From: Trichopria drosophilae
Lineage: Eukaryota; Arthropoda; Insecta; Hymenoptera; Diapriidae
Reading direction: 5' to 3'
Length of the DNA: 64,000 nucleotides
NCBI GenBank assembly: GCA_030407085.1
Contig: CM059582.1
Coordinates: 24,193,001 to 24,257,000 of the forward strand
In this document: positions 34,818-47,029 of the stretch, piece after piece
Position numbering within the stretch: the stretch's first letter is position 1
Layout: each line of letters starts with the position of its first letter
Made by a program: the position numbers and the translations under genes
Notes under the pieces: model-generated
The model's input: only the letters and a program-made list of their open reading frames with translations
The model's database searches: none
Told to the model about the DNA's origin: nothing

Positions 34818-36300
34818 CGATGCTTTTCAGAATAGTAAGAGGAATTTCCCGCATACTATTAGAAAAATCTATATTCGAGTCCACCTCATAAAATCTGTGA
34901 TTTCCTCCATGGTTCTAATATTTCGGCACTTTGTATAATTTATAAATTGCTAGTTAGTCATAATGTATTTACACAATGTGCATGTTATTATACCAAATAT
35001 ATATATATTATGAATTTAGCTTAATAAACCTGTAATTACGTTTCGTAAGTATTAATAAATTCAAAAAATGCTTGTAAATGAGACTTGACTTAAAAATATT
35101 TAAAAATTACTAAAATTAATAAAAGCAATCAACCAACAGTTAAGTATAAAACTAGTTGTTGGTAAAAATGCAATGAATTAATTACGATCAAAAGTAGGTT
35201 ATATTCATTTCGAAAAATAATTCTAGTATAATGACGATTTCAAAAATTAAATAAAACAAAAATTAAAAATCTATAACACATACGTCAAAAGAATATTTAT
35301 TGTTGTTGCGAATAATTTTTTGTTATAACAATACCACTTAACCACTGAAATACGCAAGAAATTGTGACTACTCGTGTTAAAAACATTTATTATTTTATAT
35401 ACGACGATTACGGTGCTGTAATAAAGCAGGATAACCTTTGACACGATGGTAGTAATTAACTTGTCGCGTGATACACTTCACAGTGCAATAATTCCGAGAT
35501 ATTACTTCTACAGCAATATTTATTGTTACTATTCTCAATTCCTTAATTTAATTAGTTGCAATATAATACTGGTTAAAATTCACTGCAATATTCATTACTT
35601 TGTAAATAGAACAATTTTACAAAGTCTAATTTAAAAATGCTCTTTTTCAATTGTTTGTCTTTATTAAAAATGTTTAAAATTAATTTTTTTTAATAATAAT
35701 AACTTATTGTAGTCAATATTTAGAACTATATCTCATTAAAAATGGTAATATAACATTTTCTGTTTAAAAAAATAATCACTTGTATCTTATTAGAAATTCA
35801 AGGTAACTCTGCATAGTTAATTAACATTGAATACACTTTGTGGAGAATTTTTAAAATATTTATAGCATTGGAAAACTTTTCAAATTCATATCTTTGGCAG
35901 ACAAAAATAAAAAGAAAGTTTGTAGTGTACAGTTTCCGAAAAAATGTAGCACAACAAATATTTCTGTTTACTGACTGAAATTAATTACATGAATGAATAA
36001 CACTAAATTAATTACAGCAATAAATTGTATTAATTAAAGGGTACACACTATTCCACTACCTTTATATTACATTTTAAGGTAAAAATAAAACAAGCATGTT
36101 CATCACATTATAAAATTTTATTTACAAATCGATTTTTATATACATGTTTATAAAATGACTGTTTTATTTACAAATAAGGAAAGCACTCGCGAGCTTGGCA
36201 GTACGTCAAAAAATGACGTTCAGTCTTACACGTGTTCTGAAGCCTCTGTCCAATTGTGAATTCATCACAGACGATTTGTTAATAACATAATAACACTATT
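34818..36300. other. AT-rich 3' flank of P450 gene
   Basis: No gene seen. The last 150 bases before the TAG stop at 36301 are less AT-rich and are likely 3' UTR of the P450 at 36301-37881. Confidence 0.45.
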
Positions 36301-37881
36301 CTATTGCAGACTTTCTTTCAATTTCATTAGAGTTGGTATCGTTGGGAACGGATCTTCGAAATCCTCAATTTTTTTGTCCTCGAACCGATCCTCAAATTCC
36401 AGCCAAAACCCACCTTTGACAGAAACATTCTTCATTTTTGGTTCTAAAATCAATGGATTTGTTTTCTCGCACAGTCTTATGTTGCATTTTGCCATTAAAT
36501 GAAAGAAACAAATTTTCGTTGTCATGATAGCGAATTGTTTACCAATGCACATGCGTGGCCCTATTCCGAATGGCAGGAAAGTAATGGGGTTGACTGACGA
36601 TTGTTTCCTGAAGAACCTTCCAGGGTCAAATTTGTCAGGATTTTCGTAATACTGAGGATCGTCGTGGATTCCGGCCACTGGAATCCAAATTGAGGTACCT
36701 GGTTCGATCGTGACAGATTTTGATTCTGGCGTGGCAGGTGGCAGTTTGAATGGTTTTACGCAAAGTCTTTCTATTATCGGTGCCAGTGGATGCAATCGCA
36801 GACATTCATTGACTACTGCATCCAGGTATTGCATGCAACCGATATCTTCATACGTTGGATGTTTATCAGTCAGCTCTAAGACTAAATCAACCTCTTCTTG
36901 AAGTTTGTCTTGAATATCAATATAACTAGCTATTTCGTGAGCGAGAAATGCCATCATTGTTGATGATGTATTGTAACCTTCATAGAAAAACACAAATGCT
37001 AGAGCTGCCATATCCTCAGGCCTTAAACTGTCATTAGCTCCTGCATCCATCATCTGGATCAAATTTGGTTTGATGGGCTTTCCTTTCTTCCTCCTCTCCA
37101 CCACGTCACTAACTATTTTCGTAAAATACTTTGCCAAACGTTTTGGCATAATTCTTAACCTAAATAAATTAGCCAGTTTAGGAAAATGCCTAGCGAAGTA
37201 CAGTTTGTACGATTCACCATTTTCCAAAATCGACGTTGCTTCTTTCGTACGCATAAAAAATTCATTTTTGAATTCACCCAGTGAGTCGATTTCCATACCA
37301 AAAACGCACGTGGCTATTACGTCATTGACGTATCTTAAGAAAACATCTTTTGTGTCGGCGATAGCTTCTTCGTGGTCGAGGGATTGTTCGGCTAAAGTTG
37401 TAGCAAATTGTTCGGCTCGTTTCGATACGAGATCGAACATCATCTTCACGTTGTTGGAGTCAAACAGAGGCTTCATCAGGTTCCTGACCTCGCGCCACTT
37501 GTCTCCGTGCAAAGCTACGAGGTTGCTATTGAAGAAAGGGTCGCTGCTAAAGGAGAAGAAGGTTCTATGATCAGGAAAAGAATCAAAATTCTTCACCGCT
37601 ATAGATTCGATGAGCTCCGGATCTCGAATCACGAATACCGGTCGGGAAAAATCAAAAGCGCCGACGTATTTGGCATCCGGATAGAGGTTATAAATTTGCT
37701 TCAGTATGTAATTTATGTGTATCTTTCGGCGCACAACTAGGCTCAAGTTTCCGAAGAACAATTGCGGCGGAATATGAGGTATTCCCAAATTTCCAAAATA
37801 ACTCAACTTTCGACGATGGTAAAAAAATAATATTCCAAGTACACCCACGAAAATCGCGGAAATCACTGCCCAGATACTCAT
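36301..37881 (-). CDS. Cytochrome P450, CYP9-like, divergent, with C-terminal tail
   Basis: CYP9-type P450 of 526 aa in one uninterrupted frame; first gene of the cluster in transcriptional order. An anchor lies at residues about 4-20, then YHRRK and the hinge GIPHIPPQL (33-41). W129 is in WREVR. ExxR is E359/R362 and the heme loop F438-G447 has C445, so heme binding should be intact. Oddities are an I-helix EGYNTSS (301-307), with Glu for the first small residue and Asn for Asp, and PGRF (420-423) in place of PERF/PDRF. A charged C-terminal extension of about 25 residues (from EDRFEDKKIEDF) is absent from the other three. The frame is intact and the rest well conserved, which argues against a dead gene, but the chemistry may differ from its relatives. 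It lies about 6 kb upstream of the next P450. Confidence 0.9.
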   Translation of the reverse strand: MSIWAVISAIFVGVLGILFFYHRRKLSYFGNLGIPHIPPQLFFGNLSLVVRRKIHINYILKQIYNLYPDAKYVGAFDFSRPVFVIRDPELIESIAVKNFDSFPDHRTFFSFSSDPFFNSNLVALHGDKWREVRNLMKPLFDSNNVKMMFDLVSKRAEQFATTLAEQSLDHEEAIADTKDVFLRYVNDVIATCVFGMEIDSLGEFKNEFFMRTKEATSILENGESYKLYFARHFPKLANLFRLRIMPKRLAKYFTKIVSDVVERRKKGKPIKPNLIQMMDAGANDSLRPEDMAALAFVFFYEGYNTSSTMMAFLAHEIASYIDIQDKLQEEVDLVLELTDKHPTYEDIGCMQYLDAVVNECLRLHPLAPIIERLCVKPFKLPPATPESKSVTIEPGTSIWIPVAGIHDDPQYYENPDKFDPGRFFRKQSSVNPITFLPFGIGPRMCIGKQFAIMTTKICFFHLMAKCNIRLCEKTNPLILEPKMKNVSVKGGFWLEFEDRFEDKKIEDFEDPFPTIPTLMKLKESLQ

Positions 37882-39419
37882 GGCGTTGGGTGCGATTTAC
37901 AGCGCTTCGAAAATGTCGACCGGTTTAAAGAGACCGACTTATTCGTGGTACGATGTTCGCATAACGGAACATGAATTGCGACTGGCTGCTGTTTGTGTGA
38001 TTATGCCTTTGAGTACGGAGTGATTGCCCGTGTAAGTTCTTCAGGGGAAGACAGCAGAACTGCTCGACAATAGCCGACTGATTTTCATCCGTTTACGTGC
38101 ATTTTTTTAACTCCAAAAGAGCAAGTAAACCAAGCTAATTTTAATATCTAACGCCACGATCGTTATTATAATTGATGATACAGTATCATCAATCTCTACA
38201 ATTAATATGTTATTATTGAATCTGGAGATAACGCGGAAATTCGATATGTGTTTTGATGGAAACAGCAAGTCATAATGATAATTTTTTGCACTCAGCTTGA
38301 TGATCTCGTTGACCTAAAATTATTTGGTGATAAAATTTAATGATGCGTGACTAAGAAATCTTTAAATGGCTTTTTATCGTATTGAGATGCTAACGATTTT
38401 TGGAATTCCAGTTTTAAATTGGTTGGTGTTTAGGTGCTTGCTTCGCAACTTATTGCAGAAAAAATTGTTATGAATGGAAACAATACGGAGCAGTGGAAAA
38501 CTTTACGGAAATTTTTAAATCTTTATTCAAGTGCTTCTGTAATCGCTGTCTAAAAAACATATTATCTAAAAAAGGTTATATCACGAAAAGAGTTGAACAT
38601 CGTTATTTACTATTTTTTGAAATTTTAATAAATTTGAAATTCATTTAAGAAAGAGGCCGAAGTACAGTTTTAGATATCGATACAAATTTAAACGGGTTTT
38701 TAAAAGATAATATTCTACGAAGAATAAGTTAACGAAAAAACAAAGAAATGTAAATAAAAACGACAGTGACGTGAATTGTTACATCCAATGAATCGTTGTT
38801 TATGGAAATGTGAACAAATATCAATGCAGACAATATATCAATGTGAGAATAATCTTCAAAGCGAGATATGTCTTCAAAGAAACTTATTATCTTTAGTAGT
38901 TCGGAAAACCCAGGTAATTGCACTTTTTGAAAAAAACTCAGAAACCACCAAAAAAGGGATGGATTTTTATTTATAATAAACAAAGACGAAAAGTTAAATT
39001 CAATATCACATTTTAGAACTATTTAAAACATTAAAATTAAATTTTTACAGATATTTACTAAACCTAACCTCTAAGCTTAATGGGAATGGTAGTAGTACTC
39101 GATTAATGTATTAAAACAAGTATCGAGAAAATAATCGGAAATCTGGTTATTGTAACCACAAACTACTTAAATAGGTCCTTCCTATTTTTCGAATTGATAC
39201 AACAAAAAAATGATTGAAAACTATTATAATTTGTCAATTACAACTTATTAATTTCTTTAAATAATTAAGTTTTAATAGGGTTAGTCTGGTAACGCTTACT
39301 TTATATATTCTATTATGTAGAATATTCTAATTTTTTTTTAATTTGAGCCATTAATAACCTACTTGAAGCAATGTTGAATTTGTATGTTAATATAACAATA
39401 TGCATCAAAAACAAAAGTA
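37882..39419. other. P450 5' flank and AT-rich sequence
   Basis: The first about 200 bases upstream of the ATG at 37881 are markedly less AT-rich and should hold the promoter, although no clear TATA box was found. No gene was recognised in the rest; opposing frames at 38729-38983 are unassigned. Confidence 0.4.
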
Positions 39420-40940
39420 TACTTGTGTTAATGGAATATATTTACTTGAAATTCATTTACTTGAATGAAGTAATCAGATTTTTTATTCAAATAATTATTC
39501 CCTTCAAATAAATCATTTCTTTAGCATACTGTATCTCAAGAAAATATTGTTTTGAATGAAGATCGTATTTTGTTGAAACAAAGAAATAATTTGCTTAACG
39601 ATAGTAAACCATCAATAAAAATTAAAGTATATAATAAGAGTATACAACTATCAAATAATAAGCTATATTAAATAAATAAATAAATGATACATTATTTTTT
39701 TCTTGCTCAATATTCCCAAATTAATATTTTTCTTTTTCAAGTAATTATTTACTTGAAGCAATTAAATATTTTCTGGAGTTAAATTAATATTTACTTAATA
39801 ATAACTTGGAAGAGGAACTGATATCGGTGAAGTAAACATCTATTTCTTCCAAGTAAATATTTACTAAAACTAATAAATCTATTGGTTAAACTTGGAATTG
39901 ATTTTTTTGCTAAATGAAATATTATGTGCAATTAAGTAAATATTTATTTTAGTAAAGGAATTATTTTCTTGTCCAGTAAACGGTAAATATTCTTTTTAAT
40001 AAATATTTTGTTGCAACTACTCAAAGAAACGATGTACTTGAATCAAGTAAAATTTTGTTGAAACCACTAAATTTTTTTGCAGTAAGGATAATTCAGAAAT
40101 CTGTACTTTCCGAGTTTCATTGAATTATCCAGATTGATAATTATTATGAATTATTGTATATGACGTAAGATATTTATTATATATAACATAAATTGAGCTA
40201 TAATAATTTATACAAATTTAGTATTAATACTGGTCTAAAAAAAAATGTAGTCGTTTCAATAAAATTTTTTTAGATTTGTTGTAACAAAATATTTATTAGA
40301 AAGAATATTCACCGTCGTCGAACGGAATAAATTGATTACTAAGAAATGTTTATTCATTTCAATTGAATATATATCAGAAGAAAAAAATGCTTTGTAAAGA
40401 AAGAAACACATTTCTTGGATTAATGAAAATTTTACTGGAACGTAGTAAATAATTACTCATTTATAAGAGAACATTTATTTCTTTTAAGTAAACATTTAAT
40501 TGTTCAAAGTATATCGTGATCTTCTTTTAAATAAATATTTTGTTGCGACTATTCAAGAAAACAATTTACTTGAGTAAAGTAAATTTCTTTTGATGTGTGC
40601 AAATTGTTAACATATTTATTGACATCTAGTCTTACCATATTCTAAATCTAAACAAAAATTTTTTTGGCGGAGCAAAATATTTGTTCAAAATAATATACTT
40701 ACCTACCATACAAAATAGAATTCACTACTTTTAATCAAATGATTTCTTTGTTTCAGGAAAATACTATCTTAATTCAAGAAAATATTTTCTTAACGTAGGA
40801 TATAATATGCTAAGAAAGCGATTTACTTCAAGGAAATTTTCTCTTAAATCAACCAAAATTTACTTGAATCACAAACATGAATACTTGATTCAAGTTAATC
40901 AATGTCAAATAAATATATTTCGATAAAAGAAGTAATTGTT
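39420..40940. repeat. Field of dispersed TTACTTGAA / TTCAAGTAA motifs
   Basis: Many imperfect copies of TTTACTTGAA and its mirror are scattered over 1.5 kb. Some are paired as short palindromes, such as ACTTGAATCAAGT (about 40033), ATTTACTTGAGTAAAGTAAAT (about 40564) and ACTTGATTCAAGT (about 40883). No unit length is regular. It could be a pile-up of small decayed inverted-repeat elements. Confidence 0.5.
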
Positions 40941-42488
40941 TTTTCAGTATGCAAACTGTTAGTAATGTACCGGAATAATCTGTATTATAATATTAATAAA
41001 CTATAAAAAACTATTGAAAGACGGTTGTTTGGTCCCGAATTTTTAGATACATAGAATATGACTGTATTTATTACATGTTTATAGTAGAAATGTTATTACG
41101 TATTCAATTTTTATAGGAAAAATGGGTTCTTATCATAAATATTGAATAAGTAAAAACATATTACCCATATATGAAACACGACTTAGAAAAACATTCAGAA
41201 TTATACATTATTGTTTTATAGTTTTCTATAGTTATTTTTAGCAGGGAAGCTTTATAAGAATTTCTGGTCTTCATAACAAGAATATATTCCCAAAAAGTTT
41301 CCTGTGTGTTAACCGAACTCGTTTTTATCCCATATTCGGGTTTAAATTTAAACTTTTATTGATTAATTCGATTATGGTTTATTATTATTATTATACCTAG
41401 CGCCACGACGGAGAATTTCACTACATGATGGAGAAGAATCCCTTACAGCGCATGCGCGCAGACATATTGCTTATTTTAAGCAGACATTTTTAACCAGAAT
41501 GTATACTACCAGAAAAGAAGCACGCAATATTCTGCGCAATATTATCTGGTTATATTAACCAGAAAATCTGATTAAAATGAGTAGCACTGTTTTACTCTTT
41601 TTTTTTAGTGTAACTTAACAGGAATTATTTCCGTAGATTGCACTAATTTAGCATCCTTGATATCATCGATGTATAATCATTTTAAAAATAGACGTCGAAC
41701 TAGAGTAGTACTAGTTAATATTCGCACGGTATTATGTCTGAGCACGAGACGAATATTTTATCCGATGTTGTGACTAACGACTAGTGGTTTTCTAAAGTTT
41801 AAGTGCCTGATTATTGTTAATGCTTATCAGTGCCGTTTTAGTCCTTAACAATATGTAGTTACGAAGTGAAGTTTATTTTTTGTCTACCATCGATTTTAGA
41901 CATATTTATTTTCATTTTATAGTAGTATACTGGATTAGAACAAAACAATACTATTGCAAAATAATATTTTAAAACTTACATTTCTTTCAGAGTACAAAAT
42001 AACATATTTTATGGAAATATTACAGAATAGGTACAGCTCCAAACTTATGGGATTTGAATTTACAGGATTATTATCTCAGTTTAAGTGAATTAAAATTGTT
42101 ACATTATAATATGGAAATCATATGACACAGTAAATATCTTCTCACATTAAAAAATCGATGAATTTAAAAGTATTAGCCATATTAATATAGTCTAGATTTT
42201 CTAGTTATATATACGTTTTTCTAAAGTTTATTTTTATTACAATCCAAAGGAAGTCGTGTATTTGCAATATCTGAATATTTCTTGGGTTGCTGATAATTAA
42301 TTTATGATTGCAAATTACAAAATTCCATGAACATTTGATATTTTTGGTCCGCGTTCTTCAGTATCAAAAATTTAATTATAAAACAGCAACTGGAAAGGCT
42401 TGAAAACATGGAACTTTAAATTTAAATCGCTGAATGTTTAATATTTTGTCCGGCATATTGGATCCGTCGTTTTTAATTTTACAAAATA
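40941..42488. other. AT-rich intergenic sequence
   Basis: No gene seen. A small palindromic TCTGGTTATATTAACCAGA is at about 41548, and a GC-richer patch is at 41398-41470. Confidence 0.4.
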
Positions 42489-42908
42489 ACCGGATTTATC
42501 ATCAGCAACACCAAAAACTCCCCACTAATAAAATACTAATTAACATTAAATATCTTTGCTGAACAATTATGCTATTTTTTCCAACAAATATGCCTCTAAA
42601 GTTAGAGACTCGTCTGCGCAGTTCAGAGTTTTTAGCAATTTTTTTATACGAAAAATGTTTTTGAATCATTTCTGACTTATGAAAAAAAAATGAAGCCGAA
42701 ATGTTCAGAGACGTAATAATTACCACCTTTTGCAAATAATATTTCCAATAAAAAATTGCAAAAAACTCTGAAGTGAGTCTCCGACTTCAGAAGTATATAT
42801 GTTGGAAAATTTGAAAAATAGTAATTCCATTTTCGTTCAGCAAAGGTATTAAATATTAATTAGTATTACAAAATTCTGTTTGTACAAAAACTAGTTGATG
42901 ATAAAATG
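42489..42908. mobile_element. Foldback element
   Basis: The arms mirror each other over most of 420 bp. Left blocks are TTTATCATCAGCAACA, AATACTAATTAACATTAAAT, CTTTGCTGAAC, TTTTCCAACA and AGAGACTC. Right blocks are GAGTCTC, TGTTGGAAAA, GTTCAGCAAAG, ATTTAATATTAATTAGTATT (reverse-sense mirror) and TTGATGATAAA. No coding capacity; target duplication unclear. Confidence 0.7.
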
Positions 42909-44359
42909 GTATTGAATAATCAATAATCACATATTAAATACGATATGCTTTCGAATGATTTCAATGTTGCATTTTGCCATTACTGAATTCATTATTTCTT
43001 TACTTTATTATAAATTTTATTTGCTTTATTTATATCAATAATTGTGTTCAATAAAGTCTGAGTTGCAAATAATACCTACCCCGCCCGAAATAGATACTGC
43101 GGGTTCTTAATTACAAAATAAGTTTAATGACAATGAATGTCGGAACAGAATTCTGCCCACCCTTAAAAAAAAGAAAAAAACGAAAACATTAGGTCCTAAA
43201 TGCACTGGTCATCATAGAAGATAATAGTAAGTTAAACACCGAATTTAGAAAAAAAACACATCCCGCAAAACACCGGTATTCAGAAGATCGCATTAAAGAT
43301 GAAATTGATATCATTTCAGAAATAATAGACTATACCTTTTACTATTACGAATAGGTATCGAAAGAGAAGTGCAGAAGAGTTAAAAAAACGGGATAATTTC
43401 GCGTTTTAGTTACGATATTCATTGGCTGATGTTTGCGAAATTTCAATCGAAATCAGTAATGTCGCACTTGTTATTTCTATCAAATTAAAATTAATGTACG
43501 TTCAAATGTACTGATTACTGCGTGTGTACATATTACTGCGTTTTATTGTTTATATGCAAAAATAAATGATATAGAATTATTATTGTGTTTGTAAATGTCC
43601 ATAAATAGTTGAATATTTATGTTAACATTTACACATATTTATCTATTTGCTACAAAGTTGACGGTACAGCAGGAAATTTGAAAATTGTAGCAATACATCT
43701 GGAAAACATCATACTCCAGTATCCACGCTAAGACCGGGATCTTAAGAAAAATATAATTGTTCATTAATTATAGCACTTCCTTTTGGAATTAAAAGACGCT
43801 ATCAATTAAAAAACTCCAATATACATGAGTCACCTACCCGTCAGGGAATTCTTTTTTAACAGATATATTAATTAAATATTTTTGTTTCTTTTTTTAAAGT
43901 TATCTTAATAAAATTATGCTCATTTTAAAGCCCCTTTCAAAATATACAATTCATTTCTGAGGTTCTTTCACCTAAAACGAATACTTCTCTTGCTATTGTC
44001 ATAAAAATGAGTTTTTCGTGTTTATCTCATTTCGAAAAGTAGCTAATCAAACAACACTATGGGAAAGTCGTAGCCCTTAAAAAAATGAATAAACAAATTA
44101 GGTTGACCTCTAATACGAGGCCATTCGATGACAATTGAGCCCAAAAGGAGCCTCTGAAATTCCCGGAATTGACAAAAAACACGTTTTGCGAATATCCTGC
44201 AATTTTGTGAGATTAAGAAGCTCCATTGGGGTTCAGTTTTCATCGAATCTCATTGAATTAGGGTTTAAATTGTTCGTTTTTTCAAGGGTCATAACTTTCT
44301 TCTAGTGGTATTTCAATAGCTATTTATGGAAATGAGATAAATGCGAAAACCCGCACAAA
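42909..44359. other. AT-rich sequence upstream of Penelope-like relic
   Basis: No gene recognised. The expected N-terminal part of a Penelope RT was looked for just before 44360 and not found; the element appears 5'-truncated. Confidence 0.4.
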
Positions 44360-45609
44360 ATTTGCATTTCATACCATTCTTGTATCCTAAAGAACATATT
44401 CTCGTCTCCCTCGATGTGGTTTGTGAGTTTACCAACATTTCAAAAGAGATTATTGAAGAAACTATACGTAGAAAATTGTACCAAATCAAAAACTTCACAA
44501 AAATAACTAAAAAAAAATGTTTAATAGGTCTGAAACTCATTCAAAACACTTTTCAATTTTCAACAAGTAACATACCAACAGATTTTCGGAGTACCGATTG
44601 ACTCTCCGTTATCGCTTGTCATAGCTAATTTAGTTATGGAGTACTTGAAAAAGAGTTTTAAAATTAAATTTTAAATTAGGTTTTTATTTCCACGACGTGG
44701 ATGACATTTGGGTATTCCACCGGAAAAATTAGAGTACTTATACTTAATGTTTTTAATAAATTTAAAAATTTCAAAAATATAATAACCTTTGCAACGGCGT
44801 TTATGTTGGCAATAATATTGCATTTCTTGAAATGAAGGTGATAAGAGAAAATGATGGCACTGTGTTAACAGAACAGTATTATAAAAATGTGGTCAGAAAG
44901 ATATCTCAATTATTGTTCAGACCATTCATTTCATTACAAAATTGAAGTTATGTATAGTTTACTTGATGGGGCAACTGTGTTGGCTCAATTTAAATTCAGA
45001 GAAAAAAAATTTAGCTAAAACAATATTCTTGAAAAACAACTATCCATTACATCTTATTGAGGAAATCATTAGAAAACTCGCCCACCACAATTACAATAAA
45101 AGTCAAAAAGCTTTGATTACTGAGCAATAAATCTTGTAACTACAATCATAGTTTGATTGTACTACTTTCAAATGTCAAAGGATTAATAGAAAAAATCACA
45201 AAAATTATGAGACAACATTCTATTCGTGTCGTATATAAACCAATTAACACCAATTAAACCTTTCAAAGACTAGGCAAAGTTAAGAAGCTCGATATAGTTT
45301 ATCAGATTCTTTAGCTTTCTGCGACGTTGTATACATTGGAGAAATTAGTAGGTTACTTAAATCTAAAATTACAGAACACGGAAATAATATCTACGATAAT
45401 AAAATTTATTATACGGCACTAACGAAACATTGAAACGGGACATACTTTTAATTATTCTAAAGTCAAGATTTTAGCAACAGAGTTAAACAAACACAAACGA
45501 AAAGTTAATGAAAATTATTTTATAAAATGTATTACTTTTCATGTGGCCTTCGTCAATATGCAAAATTATATTTGTCTAAAAAGACTGATAAGATACCCAC
45601 ATTTTTAGT
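44360..45609 (+). pseudogene. Penelope-like retroelement relic (RT plus GIY-YIG)
   Basis: Plus-strand remnants lie in the order expected of a Penelope-like element, spread over three frames. RT: HILVSLDVVCEFTNI (44395 on), then after a frameshift QIFGVPIDSPLS (44580-44614) and VIANLVMEYLKK. The catalytic Asp pair is in HDVDDIW (about 44691-44711), followed by FLEMKVIRENDGTVLTEQYY (about 44823-44882) and NLAKTIFLKNNYPLHLIEEI. GIY-YIG endonuclease: DIVYQI (45291 on) then VVYIGEISRLLKSKITEH (about 45331-45384) and HTFNYSKVKILATELNKHKR. Many stops and shifts make it dead. The 5' end is truncated in the RT fingers region, as is common for such elements. The 86-codon (44341-44601) and 62-codon (44942-45130) frames are pieces of it. 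Confidence 0.85.
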
Positions 45610-45638
45610 TTTTTGAACGAGAGTAAAATTTGTTTATT

Positions 45639-45878
45639 CGAAAATGATTGGCTTGATGAAAAAGTTTCATACAACAAAAAATGCTTAGAATCATCCGAAG
45701 AATACGTGTGAATTTTTCCAAGATGTTTCGGGCCACTGTCGATTTTTTGGTTCTGGCCATTTTCCGGAAAAATTTAAAAATTTTCAAAAACGTCCTGGAA
45801 AAATTCAAACGTATTCTTTGGATGATTCTAAATACTTTTTGCAAAGTGACTTTTTTTTATAAAGCTATTCCTTTTCGA
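45639..45878. mobile_element. Foldback element next to Penelope relic
   Basis: The arms mirror: left CGAAAATGATTGGC, TTAGAATCATCCGAAGAATA, TGAATTTTTCC; right GGAAAAATTCAAAC, GTATTCTTTGGATGATTCTA, CTATTCCTTTTCG. About 40 bp of centre. The 69- and 79-codon frames on opposite strands are palindrome by-products. Confidence 0.75.
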
Positions 45879-47029
45879 GAAAAAAATTAATCATTAATTA
45901 ATTATTTTTTCTGACTTTTGGCCGCCATTTTGGATTCGCCAAGTTGATTTTTGATGTTCGTAAGGGTACGGTTCTCAAGGAAAAATAGTTTATGCACGAT
46001 TTATGAAGGTTTTAGACCTCTAGCTCAACGGATTCCCTGTGAAAATTTTGGATTTCAAAAAAAAAATCTGAAAAATGTCACGTTTTTTCCCTAAAATTGC
46101 AAAAATGAGGCTGAAAAAATATTTTTTTCGAAATTTTCATCCCAAATTCTGAAAGTTCATCAAAAAATCTATCAGAAAACATGGTTTGCATGATCATTTC
46201 TGACCGATTTGATTTTTCTATACAGCGTTGAATGTGGGCAAGAGCAAATGTGCACATTTGACGTTAATGGGTTAAGGTTGTTATTTTTTCATCTTGAAAT
46301 GCGCTTATTTAAATTTATACTTTGTAAATTTTACAAAAATGAAGAAGACACGTATTAGTATAGCCGAAACATATTTTAATCAAACTTTGTGATTATTTCA
46401 TATTGGACTGTCACGCCGAGAAATACATAAATTCTATTTTAAAGAATTGGGAATTCTAAAAAGATCAAATATTCCAATGTGAACGTAACGAAAATGCCAT
46501 TTCATTGCGATAAAACATTTCATGTAGCAGTAATGAGTACATTTAATATAAGAGTGTAATTAAAAAAACATAATTTTTTATTTAAAATTTATTTTCACTG
46601 CGTCACGGTTTGAAATGGAATCGGTCTACTGTACGCCTGAATATCGTAGAGCGAAATTTGAAGTACACTTCTGATGTAATTACTTCAATAATAAATTTTT
46701 AATTACTGTCTCTCTCTCGAAGAGTGACAAGGACTTTATAAATGGCATGTGTTTACTCCTTTAAATTTAAACCGTAACTTTATTATAGGTTTGGCGTCCA
46801 ATGCAAGTTCTCTCACGAACAACTTTAACCGCATATTATCTAAAATCAACACACATATTATATGAAATGTACCTTATTTGCTACTTTGGAGGGTGCTCTT
46901 TCGAATGGTGACCTCAAAAATAAACATGAGTATGCTTTTTAATTACATTTTTCAGGTCGATACCGCAATTTCTAAGACCGCAGAAGTGCATAAAAAGTAT
47001 AACATGTAGGAGTTTTTTTTATTTCACCT
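45879..47029. other. AT-rich sequence, no gene seen
   Basis: No coding similarity or inverted repeat was found in this stretch. Confidence 0.4.

Noticed and set aside
37070..37570. 166-codon plus-strand frame
   Set aside because: Antisense shadow of the P450 gene at 36301-37881; the minus-strand frame carries all family motifs.
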